Of a stretch of DNA of 17,041 bases, positions 7,692-14,649 are shown piece after piece (position 1 is the first letter of the stretch; the number at the start of each line of letters is the position of its first letter). The position numbers and the translations under genes are program-made. Below the pieces are notes generated by a model that made no database searches, was not told the DNA's origin, and saw nothing but the letters and a program-made list of their open reading frames with translations. The DNA lies in NCBI GenBank assembly GCA_023435825.1, contig JAEZMB010000164.1:1-17041 (forward strand), written 5' to 3'. The stretch comes from Pseudomonadota bacterium (GTDB lineage: Bacteria; Desulfobacterota; Desulfovibrionia; Desulfovibrionales; Desulfovibrionaceae).

Positions 7692-8460
7692 GGCCGACCT
7701 CGGCCGGTCCGGCGGCCAGGGGCGAGCCGAAAAGGGGCAGGCCGTCGTCGGCCCGCACGACCTTGAGCACGGCGGCGTCGAGGTTTGGCGGCAGGGCCAC
7801 ACGGAAGCCGCCAAGGGCCGGGAGGCCGGCCAGGGGCGCGTCGGCCAAGGCGCGGCCCACGGGCAGGCCGTCGGCCAGGACAAGGACTTCCGGGGGCGTG
7901 GGCGAGAGTCGGCGCAGGCAGCCCGCAACGCTCGCCCCGTCGCGCCAGGCCGCGCCCCAGGCCGTGCCGCCGCCGCAAGCGTCGAGCAGCCCGGTGGCCA
8001 GGCGCAAGGTGTCGAGGGAATCCGGGGCGCGCAGCAGCGCCAAGGCGGCCGGCAGTCCGGCGGCCGACCGGTTGGCCGCCAGGGCGGCCCGGACGACGGC
8101 CAGGTTGGCGGCGAGGCCTCGCGGGTCCAGGGCCACGGCGGCCAGGGCCTGGTTGAGCGCCTCGTCGGGAAAACCGGCATCCGTGAGGGCGCTTGCCGCC
8201 AGGACGCGGGCCAGGGCGCTTTTGGGGGCGAGCCTGGCGGCCCGGCGGGCGAAGGCGGCGGCGGCGGGGCCGTCGCCCAGACGCCGGGACAGCTCGATGA
8301 CCATGGCCAGGGCTTCCACGTGCAGGGCCGGCTGGCCGAGCAGGGGCAGGGCCAGACGCCGGGCCTGGGCCGGATCGCTTCCGGCCAGGGAGCGGGCGGC
8401 TTCCATGGCGCGCCGGGCGGCCGGCGTGGGTTGGGGCAGGACGTCGTCAGGCGTCGGCAT
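7684..8460 (-). CDS. TPR-like repeat protein in the glycosyltransferase operon
   Basis: This 258-residue protein has an Ala/Leu-rich helical first half (about 15-150) with tetratricopeptide-like repeats. The clearest one contains AAFARRAARLAPKSALARV, followed by ASALTDAGFPDEALNQ and VALDP. The last 70 residues look beta-rich and contain GFRVALPPNL and PLFGSPL, a pattern I recall from accessory domains of bacterial glycosyltransferases; this is tentative. No signal peptide or catalytic motif is visible. The ATG at 8460 has GGAG at good spacing. A TTG at 8475 is open too but less likely. It overlaps the gene before it by 14 bp and the gene after it by 8 bp, so all three are translationally coupled. 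A scaffold or chain-length role for the neighbouring enzymes is inference only. Confidence 0.75.
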   Translation of the reverse strand: MPTPDDVLPQPTPAARRAMEAARSLAGSDPAQARRLALPLLGQPALHVEALAMVIELSRRLGDGPAAAAFARRAARLAPKSALARVLAASALTDAGFPDEALNQALAAVALDPRGLAANLAVVRAALAANRSAAGLPAALALLRAPDSLDTLRLATGLLDACGGGTAWGAAWRDGASVAGCLRRLSPTPPEVLVLADGLPVGRALADAPLAGLPALGGFRVALPPNLDAAVLKVVRADDGLPLFGSPLAAGPAEVGHV

Positions 8461-9700
8461 CAAAGGCTCCGGCAAGGGTTTGTTCGATCAGGCGGACCTG
8501 GGCCGGCAGGCAGACACGGCCCCGGTCGTAGCGGGCGGCGATGGTTTCCCGGGCCAGGGCGCGCAGGGGGGAAAGCTCCCGGCCCCGGGCCAGGGCTTCG
8601 GCTATTTGTTGAGCCAAGGCCTCGGCATCAAAAAAATCGACGAGCAGGCCGTTTAAGCCGTGGGCCACCACCTCGCGCACGGGTTCGGTGTCCGAGGCCA
8701 CGAGCAGGCAGCCGGCGGCCATGGCTTCCAGGCACGACCAGGACAGCACGAAGGGGTAGGTGAGGTAGACGTGGCAGGCCGACACGGCCAGGGCGGCCAG
8801 ATAGTCGGGATAGGCGAGCTTGCCCAGGAAATGGACCCGGCCCGGGTCCACCGGGCATTCGGCCAGATAGCGTTCCCGGTAGGTCTGGCCGCCCGGCAGG
8901 CGCAGGCCGTAGCTCACGTCGTCGCCGCCGATGACCAGCACCCGGCAGTTCGGCCGCAGGCGCAGCAGACGGGGCAGGGCGCGCATGAAGCTGTGGAAGC
9001 CCCGGTACGGCTCCAGGTCCCGGGCCACATAGGTGACCACCTCGTCACCCGGGGCCAGGGCGAGGCCGTGCTCGGGCAGACGCAGCCGGGCGGCCGGATC
9101 GGGGCGCACGACGGTCGTGTCCACGCCTTCGTGGATGATTTCGATCTTCTCCCGCAGGCCGGCCGGATAGCCCTGGCGCTGCCAGGCCGTGGGCGAGACC
9201 CCGCGATGGCAGGCTTCCAGGGCCAGGAGTCCGGCGGTTTTTTGCAGCCGCACCGCGGGCCATTGAAACTGGGCCACGGGGTACTCGGGGTCAAAGGCGG
9301 CGTCGGCCCGGCCGGGCTCGTAGTGGTGCTCGCAGTAGGAGATATGGCGCGCCTCGGGAAAGACGTCCTTGAGGAACAGGGCTTCGCCCCAGCCGGGGTG
9401 GGCGTAGACGAGGTCCGGGACGAAGCCTTGCCGGCGCAGGTCGCGGGCCGTTTCCAACACGGCCGCACCGCGTCGGATCTGTTTTTCGAGGTTGCGGGCC
9501 AGGGGGTGGAGGTCCGGCGGAGCCTGGCCGATGTCGTGGTAGGGGGCGTCGACGACGCCGGGCAGGGGAGCCTGGCGACCGGCCTCCCGGATGGCGCACA
9601 CGCGGGTGGCCGGCTGGCGCAGCAGATGCTCGGCCAGACCCTGGAACTGGGCTGGAAAGTCGCGGTGGACAAACAGGATGGTGCGCTGGGGGTGGGCCAT
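8447..9700 (-). CDS. GT4-type glycosyltransferase (family 4, group 3 N-terminal domain)
   Basis: This 417-residue protein is a GT-B glycosyltransferase. The N-terminus ILFVHRDFPAQFQGLAEHL is typical of the GT4 subgroup with the Glyco_trans_4_3 domain (assigned from memory of PF12000). SYCEHHYEPGRAD lies in the middle of the acceptor domain. The C-terminal glycosyltransferase group 1 domain has VTYVARDLEPYRGF, VLVIGGDDVSYG and the donor motif YPFVLSWSCLEAMAAG, in which the second Glu of the usual E-x7-E pair is kept and the first position is not Glu, as I recall for this subgroup. The ATG at 9700 has AAGG upstream. The open frame upstream to 9763 is Pro/Arg-rich and is rejected. The product is probably cytoplasmic and acts on a nucleotide sugar; acceptor and sugar are unknown. 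Confidence 0.87.
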   Translation of the reverse strand: MAHPQRTILFVHRDFPAQFQGLAEHLLRQPATRVCAIREAGRQAPLPGVVDAPYHDIGQAPPDLHPLARNLEKQIRRGAAVLETARDLRRQGFVPDLVYAHPGWGEALFLKDVFPEARHISYCEHHYEPGRADAAFDPEYPVAQFQWPAVRLQKTAGLLALEACHRGVSPTAWQRQGYPAGLREKIEIIHEGVDTTVVRPDPAARLRLPEHGLALAPGDEVVTYVARDLEPYRGFHSFMRALPRLLRLRPNCRVLVIGGDDVSYGLRLPGGQTYRERYLAECPVDPGRVHFLGKLAYPDYLAALAVSACHVYLTYPFVLSWSCLEAMAAGCLLVASDTEPVREVVAHGLNGLLVDFFDAEALAQQIAEALARGRELSPLRALARETIAARYDRGRVCLPAQVRLIEQTLAGAFDADA

Positions 9701-9752
9701 GGCGGGCCTTGTGCCCTGGCCGGGCCGGCGGTTTGGCGGCCGTGTCGGGCGG

Positions 9753-9774
9753 GGCCGGTGCACTGTGCCCGGCC
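9753..9774 (-). other. GC-rich intercistronic hairpin
   Basis: GGCCGG and CCGGCC flank a GC-(5 nt)-GC core, giving a strong hairpin in the 129-bp gap between the repeat-protein gene and the GT4 gene. A second small inverted repeat (CCGCC/GGCGG) lies at 9781-9793. Neither is followed by a T-run on the minus strand, so I do not call a terminator. They could slow or end some transcripts, or protect the upstream mRNA. Confidence 0.35.
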
Positions 9775-9829
9775 GCGCGTCCGCCAGAGGCGGGTGGCGC
9801 GGCCGGACGGCCTGGGCGAATCGGGCGCT

Positions 9830-10975
9830 CTAGGCCTTGGGTTCCAGGATGACGGCCAGGGATTCCAGGGTGTCGCCGGGCATGGGGGAGCGCAGGAATT
9901 CCCCGTTGCGCGCGGCGGACACGGGGCCGGCGTTCAGGAAGGTCCCGGCGTAGGCGATGGTATAGCGCCCGGCCGCCTCGCCGGCGAGCTTGGCGGCAAA
10001 GCCGAGCATGGGCGCGCCGGTTCCCCGGGAACCCGTGAATTGCGGCGGGCTCACCCAGGCCATGGGCTGCCCGTCGGCGCCGATGGCGGCGTATTGCAGA
10101 TCCTGCAAGGCCACGCCCTCCACATAGAGGGCCACGGCCTCCAGCCGGCGTTTGGAGCCGGGGCGTCCGGCCCCCTGGCCGGGCTCGAAAGCCACATCGC
10201 CTTCGCCTTCCAGATGACCGGCCATGCGCACGACCGGCAGGGGGGCGGCGGGGGCGCTTGGCGGGGTGAAAGGCCGGGGCGGTTGGGGCGCGGCCGCAGC
10301 GGGCTGGCCGAAAGCCGGAGCAGGCTGGCCGAAGGCCGGGGCAGGCTGGCCGAAGGCCGGGGCCGGCTGGCCAAAGGCCGGAGCAGGCTGGCCGAAGGCC
10401 GGGGCAGGCTGGCCGAAGGCCGGCGCGGGCTGGGCAAATCCCGGCTGCGGCTGGGCGAAGCCATGGGACCCGCCGAAGGCGGGGGCGGCCTGGGGCTGGC
10501 CGGGGTAGCCGCCAAAAGCGGGCTGCCCGCCGTGGGGGGAATAGGACAATCCGCCGGCGCCAAAAGGCTGCATGGGCGGCTGCTGGGGCGACGCGGGCGG
10601 CTGGGGCATCATCGCCTGCGGCTGGGCCGGGCTCTGGCGTTTGATGTCCATGCGGATGCCGGTGGTGGCGTATTCGCTTGGCCGGTAGGTGGTGAAAAGG
10701 AGCAGGCCGCCGGGCTGGGCCACGCTGAGGGCGACGCTGTCGCCGGTCCTGGTCAGCCAGGCCGAGTGGCCGTCGGGCGAGGCCAGACGGCAGGACCCGG
10801 CGCTGCCGGGCAGCACGTCGACGCGGATGCAGGGAAAGGTCGAGTTGGCCAGGGCCACCGGAGGATGCTCCATGGCTCCGACGAGGATGATGTATTCGCC
10901 GGGCGGAAAAGGCGCCAGGGTGGCCTCGCTGGCCAGCATGGTCTCCAGGCGCTGGTTTGGCTGCTGGGAGTGCAT
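9830..10975 (-). CDS. Pro/Gly-rich repeat protein with three C-terminal ChW-like modules
   Basis: I do not recognise this 381-residue protein as a named family. Residues 1-110 form a probably beta-rich domain (GEYIILVGAME, LLLFTTYRPSEY). Residues 110-240 are a low-complexity linker rich in Pro, Gln, Gly, Ala and Phe that includes six exact QPAPAFG heptads. The last 135 residues contain three units of about 40 residues, starting near 251, 293 and 338. Each follows a pattern of a G-containing strand, a loop with G or N-G, G-x-x-G, then a hydrophobic LEAVAL-like strand. This resembles clostridial hydrophobic W (ChW) repeats, but with the key Trp mostly absent. There is no signal peptide or membrane helix. 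It sits 24 bp after hlyD with a strong AAGGAG ribosome site, so it may be a type I secretion substrate or an associated surface protein; that is inference. Confidence 0.75.
   Translation of the reverse strand: MHSQQPNQRLETMLASEATLAPFPPGEYIILVGAMEHPPVALANSTFPCIRVDVLPGSAGSCRLASPDGHSAWLTRTGDSVALSVAQPGGLLLFTTYRPSEYATTGIRMDIKRQSPAQPQAMMPQPPASPQQPPMQPFGAGGLSYSPHGGQPAFGGYPGQPQAAPAFGGSHGFAQPQPGFAQPAPAFGQPAPAFGQPAPAFGQPAPAFGQPAPAFGQPAPAFGQPAAAAPQPPRPFTPPSAPAAPLPVVRMAGHLEGEGDVAFEPGQGAGRPGSKRRLEAVALYVEGVALQDLQYAAIGADGQPMAWVSPPQFTGSRGTGAPMLGFAAKLAGEAAGRYTIAYAGTFLNAGPVSAARNGEFLRSPMPGDTLESLAVILEPKA
10302..10427 (-). repeat. 21-bp in-frame tandem repeat (six copies, QPAPAFG heptads)
   Basis: Six consecutive 21-bp units begin at 10302, 10323, 10344, 10365, 10386 and 10407. 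They differ at only a few positions, for example ccgaag versus ccaaag and ggggca versus gggcca. Degenerate units continue to about 10470. Each unit encodes one QPAPAFG heptad on the minus strand. The near identity suggests recent expansion by slippage or unequal recombination, and the copy number can change without breaking the frame. Confidence 0.93.
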
Positions 10976-10999
10976 TTCGGGCTCCTTGTGGTGGGTATC

Positions 11000-12355
11000 T
11001 TAAGGTTCTCGGATGGATTCGCCGAAAACGCGGATAAGCGGCCAGGTGATGTAGGTGATGACGGTGCGGGAGCCGACCTTGATGTCGGCGGAAAGCGTCA
11101 TGCCGGGCACCAACCGGAAGTCCTTGGGCAGATTGCGCGCGTGTTCCATGCCGGCAATGCGTATGCGGCCTTCGTAGACCAGGCGGCGGCCGTTTGGGGT
11201 GTCGACGTACTGGGCGTCTTCGGCAATGGTGCGCAGTTCGCCGTCGAGGTAGCCGAACTTCTGGAAGGGGTAGGTGTCGAGCTTGATGGTGGCCGGGTCA
11301 TTGGGGCGGATGTAGCCGATGTCGTCGGTGGCGATGAAGACGGCGGCTTCCAGGGGGGCGTCCAGGGGAACGAGGGCCATCATGGTTTCGCCGCTTTTGA
11401 TGACCGTGCCGGGGTTGAAATTGGCGATGTCCAGGACCACGGCGTCGCTGGGAGCGGTGATGACGGACAGTTCGTGCAGGCGCTTGGCCTTGGAGGCGTC
11501 TTCCTGGAGGGTCTGGAGGGTCTTGCGGGCTTCGTTGAGCTGGTTGGCCACGGCATTGCGCCAATTCTCGATGAAGCCTTCCTTTTCGGCCAGGGTCTGG
11601 GCCAGGTTGTGGCGTTTGGCTTCCAGGGTGCCCTTGAGCTGTTCCATGGAGACATTGGTCTGAGCCAGATGGTTTTCCGCCTCCAGCATGGACAGGCGGG
11701 AATCCGAGCCTTGCTCGTAGACCTTTTTGCGCATGCCCACCAGTTCCTGGGCCACCTGCACCTGCTTGTCCATCTGGGTGTATTGGCGCTGGCCGGCCAC
11801 GAGGGCCTGCTGGAGTTCGGAAATTTTGGTGTTGATGCTGCGCAGTTTGGCCGTGAATTCTTCCAGCCGACCGGCCAGCAGCTTGACCTGGCTTTCGACC
11901 TCCTGGGGCGTGGCCCCGGCTGGCGGCGACAGGGGCAGGCCGGAGAGTTCGCTCTCCAGTCGGGCGATCAGGAGCTTTTGATAGGTTTCATCGACCTGGA
12001 TGCGGGAAGCGTCGGCGTTGGAAAAGGTGGGGTCCAGGCGCACCAGGACATCGCCTTTTTTGACCACGGACCCCAGGCGGACGTCGATGGAACGGATGAT
12101 GGAGTCCTGCAAGGGCGAGATGATGATGTTTTTTCCGGAAGAAACGATTTTCCCGGAAGTCGCGATGACCTTGTCTGTTTCCGCGAAGCAGGCCCAGATC
12201 AGCAGGAAAGCCAGAAGGGCGAGAATGGAATGCAACACGAGCCGGGTGGCCCGGGGCAGCGGCGTGAGCTCCAGCTCTTCCGCGTCAGGATGAAATTCAA
12301 TCGCCTCCCTGGGAACGGGAGCGGAGTCTTTCTTGGGGAGAAATTTTTGTAACAT
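11000..12355 (-). CDS. HlyD-family type I secretion periplasmic adaptor
   Basis: This 451-residue membrane fusion protein would link an inner-membrane ABC transporter to an outer-membrane TolC-like channel. Layout: a short cytoplasmic N-terminus, one membrane helix (39-58), the first lipoyl/barrel half (about 62-110: GKIVSSGKNIIISPLQDSII, GSVVKKGDVLVRLDP), a long coiled-coil region (about 115-310, rich in Gln, Glu, Leu and Lys), and the second lipoyl half with VITAPSDAVVLD and NPGTVIKSGETMM. A beta-barrel segment follows, and the C-terminus (PGMTLSADIKVGSRTVITYI) is typical of HlyD/PrtE. The ATG at 12355 follows AGGA. It is the first gene after a 155-bp gap and probably leads the operon. Its ABC transporter and TolC partners are not in the window, which is unusual because they are normally adjacent. 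Confidence 0.92.
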   Translation of the reverse strand: MLQKFLPKKDSAPVPREAIEFHPDAEELELTPLPRATRLVLHSILALLAFLLIWACFAETDKVIATSGKIVSSGKNIIISPLQDSIIRSIDVRLGSVVKKGDVLVRLDPTFSNADASRIQVDETYQKLLIARLESELSGLPLSPPAGATPQEVESQVKLLAGRLEEFTAKLRSINTKISELQQALVAGQRQYTQMDKQVQVAQELVGMRKKVYEQGSDSRLSMLEAENHLAQTNVSMEQLKGTLEAKRHNLAQTLAEKEGFIENWRNAVANQLNEARKTLQTLQEDASKAKRLHELSVITAPSDAVVLDIANFNPGTVIKSGETMMALVPLDAPLEAAVFIATDDIGYIRPNDPATIKLDTYPFQKFGYLDGELRTIAEDAQYVDTPNGRRLVYEGRIRIAGMEHARNLPKDFRLVPGMTLSADIKVGSRTVITYITWPLIRVFGESIREP

Positions 12356-12447
12356 AGATCCTGTACGTAGGCCTTGTCGGCGTCGTCAGCGGTAGGCTGT
12401 GAATCAACAGCAGCCAGAGCCGGGGTTGACGTCCGACCTGACGACCC

Positions 12448-12477
12448 TTCATGGCGAAAACAAGGTTGCATTGTCAA
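12448..12477 (-). promoter_or_regulatory. Candidate promoter for the hlyD operon
   Basis: On the minus strand a perfect TTGACA (12472-12477) is followed after 18 bp by CATGAA (12448-12453), a poor -10 element (3 of 6). The leader to the hlyD ATG would be about 90 nt. The 155-bp gap between the glycosyltransferase stop and the hlyD start otherwise shows no gene and no T-tract terminator, so readthrough from upstream is also possible. Confidence 0.3.
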
Positions 12478-12510
12478 TCAGGTCATAAGGCGCGGCGCGC
12501 GCAGTGCCTG

Positions 12511-14457
12511 TCACGACGCGAGGCCGGCAATCTCCTGCAATCGCCCCAGATAGGCCTTGCCGACGATGCCTGGATCGTGCCTGGCGGCGATGCGGTCGCG
12601 CCCGGCCTGGGCGCGACGCCGGGCCAGGGCCGGCTGGTCGGCCGCCAGCCGCATGTTTTTCGCCAGACTCTCCAGGTCCGGTTCCGCCCACAGCAGGCCT
12701 TCGCCGAAAGGATAGTCGCCGTGGCCGACCGGGACCAGCCGGTAGGCCACGGGAAAACCGGTGTCCGGGGTCAGGAAGTCGGCATTGCCGGAATGGGCCG
12801 TGGCGATGACCGGCAGGCCCAGGAGCATGGCCTCGGCCAGGGTGCGGCCGAAGCCCTCGGCCCGGTGGGGCGAGACGTAGGCGTCGCAGGCAGCGAAAAG
12901 CCCCAGCGCCTCGCCCCGGTCCAGGGTTTCGGCCAGCACGGCGATGCGGCGGTCGGCGGCGGCCGAGGCCAGCAGGAGCTGCCATCTCGGGTCCTCGGGC
13001 CGGGCGTTCATGGTCTTGAGCACCAGCCCCACCGGTTCGCGCCCGGTGGGAAAGGCCCGGCGGAAGGCGTCGATGGCGGCCATGGGGTTCTTGCGGGCCG
13101 GGTAGGAGTTCCAGTCAAAGACGTAGAGAAACAGGAAGCGGTCCTGGGGCAGGCCGAAGCGCGCCCGGGAGACCGGCGTCAGGCGGTCCACGGACACGGC
13201 CATGGGAGCCAGGAAGGCCGGCACGGGCGAAGACGCGGCAAAGGCGTCGCGGGTATAGGTCGTGGACAGCCAGAGTTCGTCCACCAGGCCGTAGGCGTCG
13301 GCCAGGCAGGCCGGCCAGGCCGGCAGCTCCCAGGGCCAGTAGCCGATGTTGCGGCGTCCGGCGAACAGCACGTCGCCGTGCTCCAGCCACAGCCGGGCCG
13401 TGTCCAGGCCGGTGAGGCAAAACACGCTGACCGGATAGGGGAGTTCACTGTCGAGACAGGCGTCGAGCCAGCCGTCGGCCTGGCGCACGTCCTGGCCGGC
13501 CGGCACGTTGACCACGGCGAAGGGCACGCCGACCGCGGCCAGGGACTGGGCGAACATGCGCGAGTCCTCGCCGATGCCAAGCTCCCCCCGGGCGTAGCCG
13601 ATGATGTTGACGCCGAACGCCTGACGCGGCGGGCCGCCGCGCACCAGACAGACGGCGCCGGCGTTTTCTCGGCGCGGCGGGCGGCAGGCCCCGGGCGAGA
13701 CGGTCGGGACCAGGGCCATGATGGCCGCATGATGCTCGGGCCGGGCCGGATCAAGGCTGGTCCTGGCGTCGTCGTCGGTGGCCCAGGCCAACACGGCCCG
13801 GCGGGACAGGCCGCCGAGTTCCGGGGCCGGCGTGTCCAGGGGCAGGGGCGGCCGCCAGGCCAGATCGCCGGTGTGGTCCATCTCCCGCGCGCCGTGCAGC
13901 ACGTACCAGGCGAGCAGGCTCAGCGCGCCCTCGGCCGTGTCCGGAGCATAGGCCCCGCGCACATCGTCCCGGGCTGCCCAGACAAGCCGGGCCAGGCGCG
14001 GCAGGGGCAGACCGACCGGAGCCAGGGGCGGCGTGGTCGCCTCGTGGAGCCAGGCCTGCTGTTCCGGCGACAGCAGGTCCCAAAGCGCCATCTCCGGCAC
14101 GGCGCTGGTGAAAAACCAGGCCGTGAAGGCCGCGCGTCCGGCGGCGCTGTCGCGGTCGAATCGGGCCGTCTCACTGGCGCGAAAACGCCAGACGAAATCC
14201 ATGAGCCTGGTGATCGGCGGGGTGTCCGGCGTTTCGCCATGCTCCACGATCTCGTGCAGCAGCCTCTCCCGGTCGAGTTCCACGTTGGCGGCGGCGGCAG
14301 GAAACGCCTCTTGGCCGCAGCACAGCCACCAGACGGCGAAATCGGTTTCTCCGGCCAGGCCGGCCAGGCGGAGATTGGCCCGGATGTCGTCGCGAAGGGT
14401 CCAGGCCAGGCGCAGCGGCGGGGGCAGGGCGAAGCCGGGGGCAGGGGAGGCGCACAT
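12511..14457 (-). CDS. Large GT4-type glycosyltransferase with a Trp-rich helical repeat N-terminus
   Basis: This 648-residue protein has two parts. Residues 1-240 are predicted helical and contain three copies of a loose motif, W-x2-R-(D/x)-(D/x)-x-(R)...(F/L)-x-A/V-W-(W/F/Y), at about 17-48, 88-123 and 157-193, spaced about 70 residues apart. Residues 285-648 are a GT-B family 4 enzyme: FGVNIIGYARGELGIGEDSR at the start of the fold, NIGYWPWELPAWP, VFDWNSYPARKNP, and the donor-site motif HRAEGFGRTLAEAM (531-544) with the E-x7-E pair E534/E542. No signal peptide is seen. I chose the ATG at 14457 because it is the first sensible start, but no clear ribosome site precedes it. The frame stays open far upstream only as an antisense shadow of the divergent gene. 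Sugar and acceptor are unknown; the neighbourhood points to a surface glycan. Confidence 0.87.
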   Translation of the reverse strand: MCASPAPGFALPPPLRLAWTLRDDIRANLRLAGLAGETDFAVWWLCCGQEAFPAAAANVELDRERLLHEIVEHGETPDTPPITRLMDFVWRFRASETARFDRDSAAGRAAFTAWFFTSAVPEMALWDLLSPEQQAWLHEATTPPLAPVGLPLPRLARLVWAARDDVRGAYAPDTAEGALSLLAWYVLHGAREMDHTGDLAWRPPLPLDTPAPELGGLSRRAVLAWATDDDARTSLDPARPEHHAAIMALVPTVSPGACRPPRRENAGAVCLVRGGPPRQAFGVNIIGYARGELGIGEDSRMFAQSLAAVGVPFAVVNVPAGQDVRQADGWLDACLDSELPYPVSVFCLTGLDTARLWLEHGDVLFAGRRNIGYWPWELPAWPACLADAYGLVDELWLSTTYTRDAFAASSPVPAFLAPMAVSVDRLTPVSRARFGLPQDRFLFLYVFDWNSYPARKNPMAAIDAFRRAFPTGREPVGLVLKTMNARPEDPRWQLLLASAAADRRIAVLAETLDRGEALGLFAACDAYVSPHRAEGFGRTLAEAMLLGLPVIATAHSGNADFLTPDTGFPVAYRLVPVGHGDYPFGEGLLWAEPDLESLAKNMRLAADQPALARRRAQAGRDRIAARHDPGIVGKAYLGRLQEIAGLAS

Positions 14458-14649
14458 GGGCGGAAGTCTAGGCGAGGGCCGGGGGAGTGGCAAGCTTATG
14501 TCGTGATTACGCCGTGATCGCGAATTACGGGCAGCGCGCGTCACGCAATCGTCGCGAAAACGTCGGCCGGACGCGGCCGGTGCCAGACGGCGGCCAGGAT
14601 AAAGCAGGGCGTTCGGCCGCCCCTTGGCCGGGCCAACATCGAGGCAGCC
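14458..14649. promoter_or_regulatory. Divergent intergenic region between the glycosyltransferase and the c-di-GMP gene
   Basis: This 192-bp gap must hold promoters for both directions. It contains a direct repeat, CGTGATTACG at 14502-14511 and CGTGATCGCG at 14513-14522, with an 11-bp period so both copies face the same side of the helix. Related A/T-containing sequence (CGAATTACGG and GCGTCACGCAATCG) follows to 14551. This is the most AT-rich part of the gap and is a plausible operator. I could not fix a convincing -35/-10 pair on either strand. Confidence 0.4.

Noticed and set aside
7692..8180. N-terminal extension of the two-domain glycosyltransferase to 8180
   Set aside because: It is Pro/Arg/Trp-rich out-of-frame sequence of the TPR-like gene. 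The GT2 fold begins right after the ATG at 7691.
9781..9793. Rho-independent terminator in the gap before the GT4 gene
   Set aside because: The stem is only 5 bp and no T-run follows on the minus strand.
10302..10427. Possible CRISPR array
   Set aside because: The repeats are directly adjacent with no spacers and are in frame within a coding sequence.
8660..12352. A 1230-residue open frame on the plus strand opposite the hlyD operon, with a W-P/A-E-G repeat
   Set aside because: It is the antisense of four well-supported minus-strand genes. High GC leaves antisense frames open, and its repeats simply mirror the 21-bp repeat. It has no family signature.
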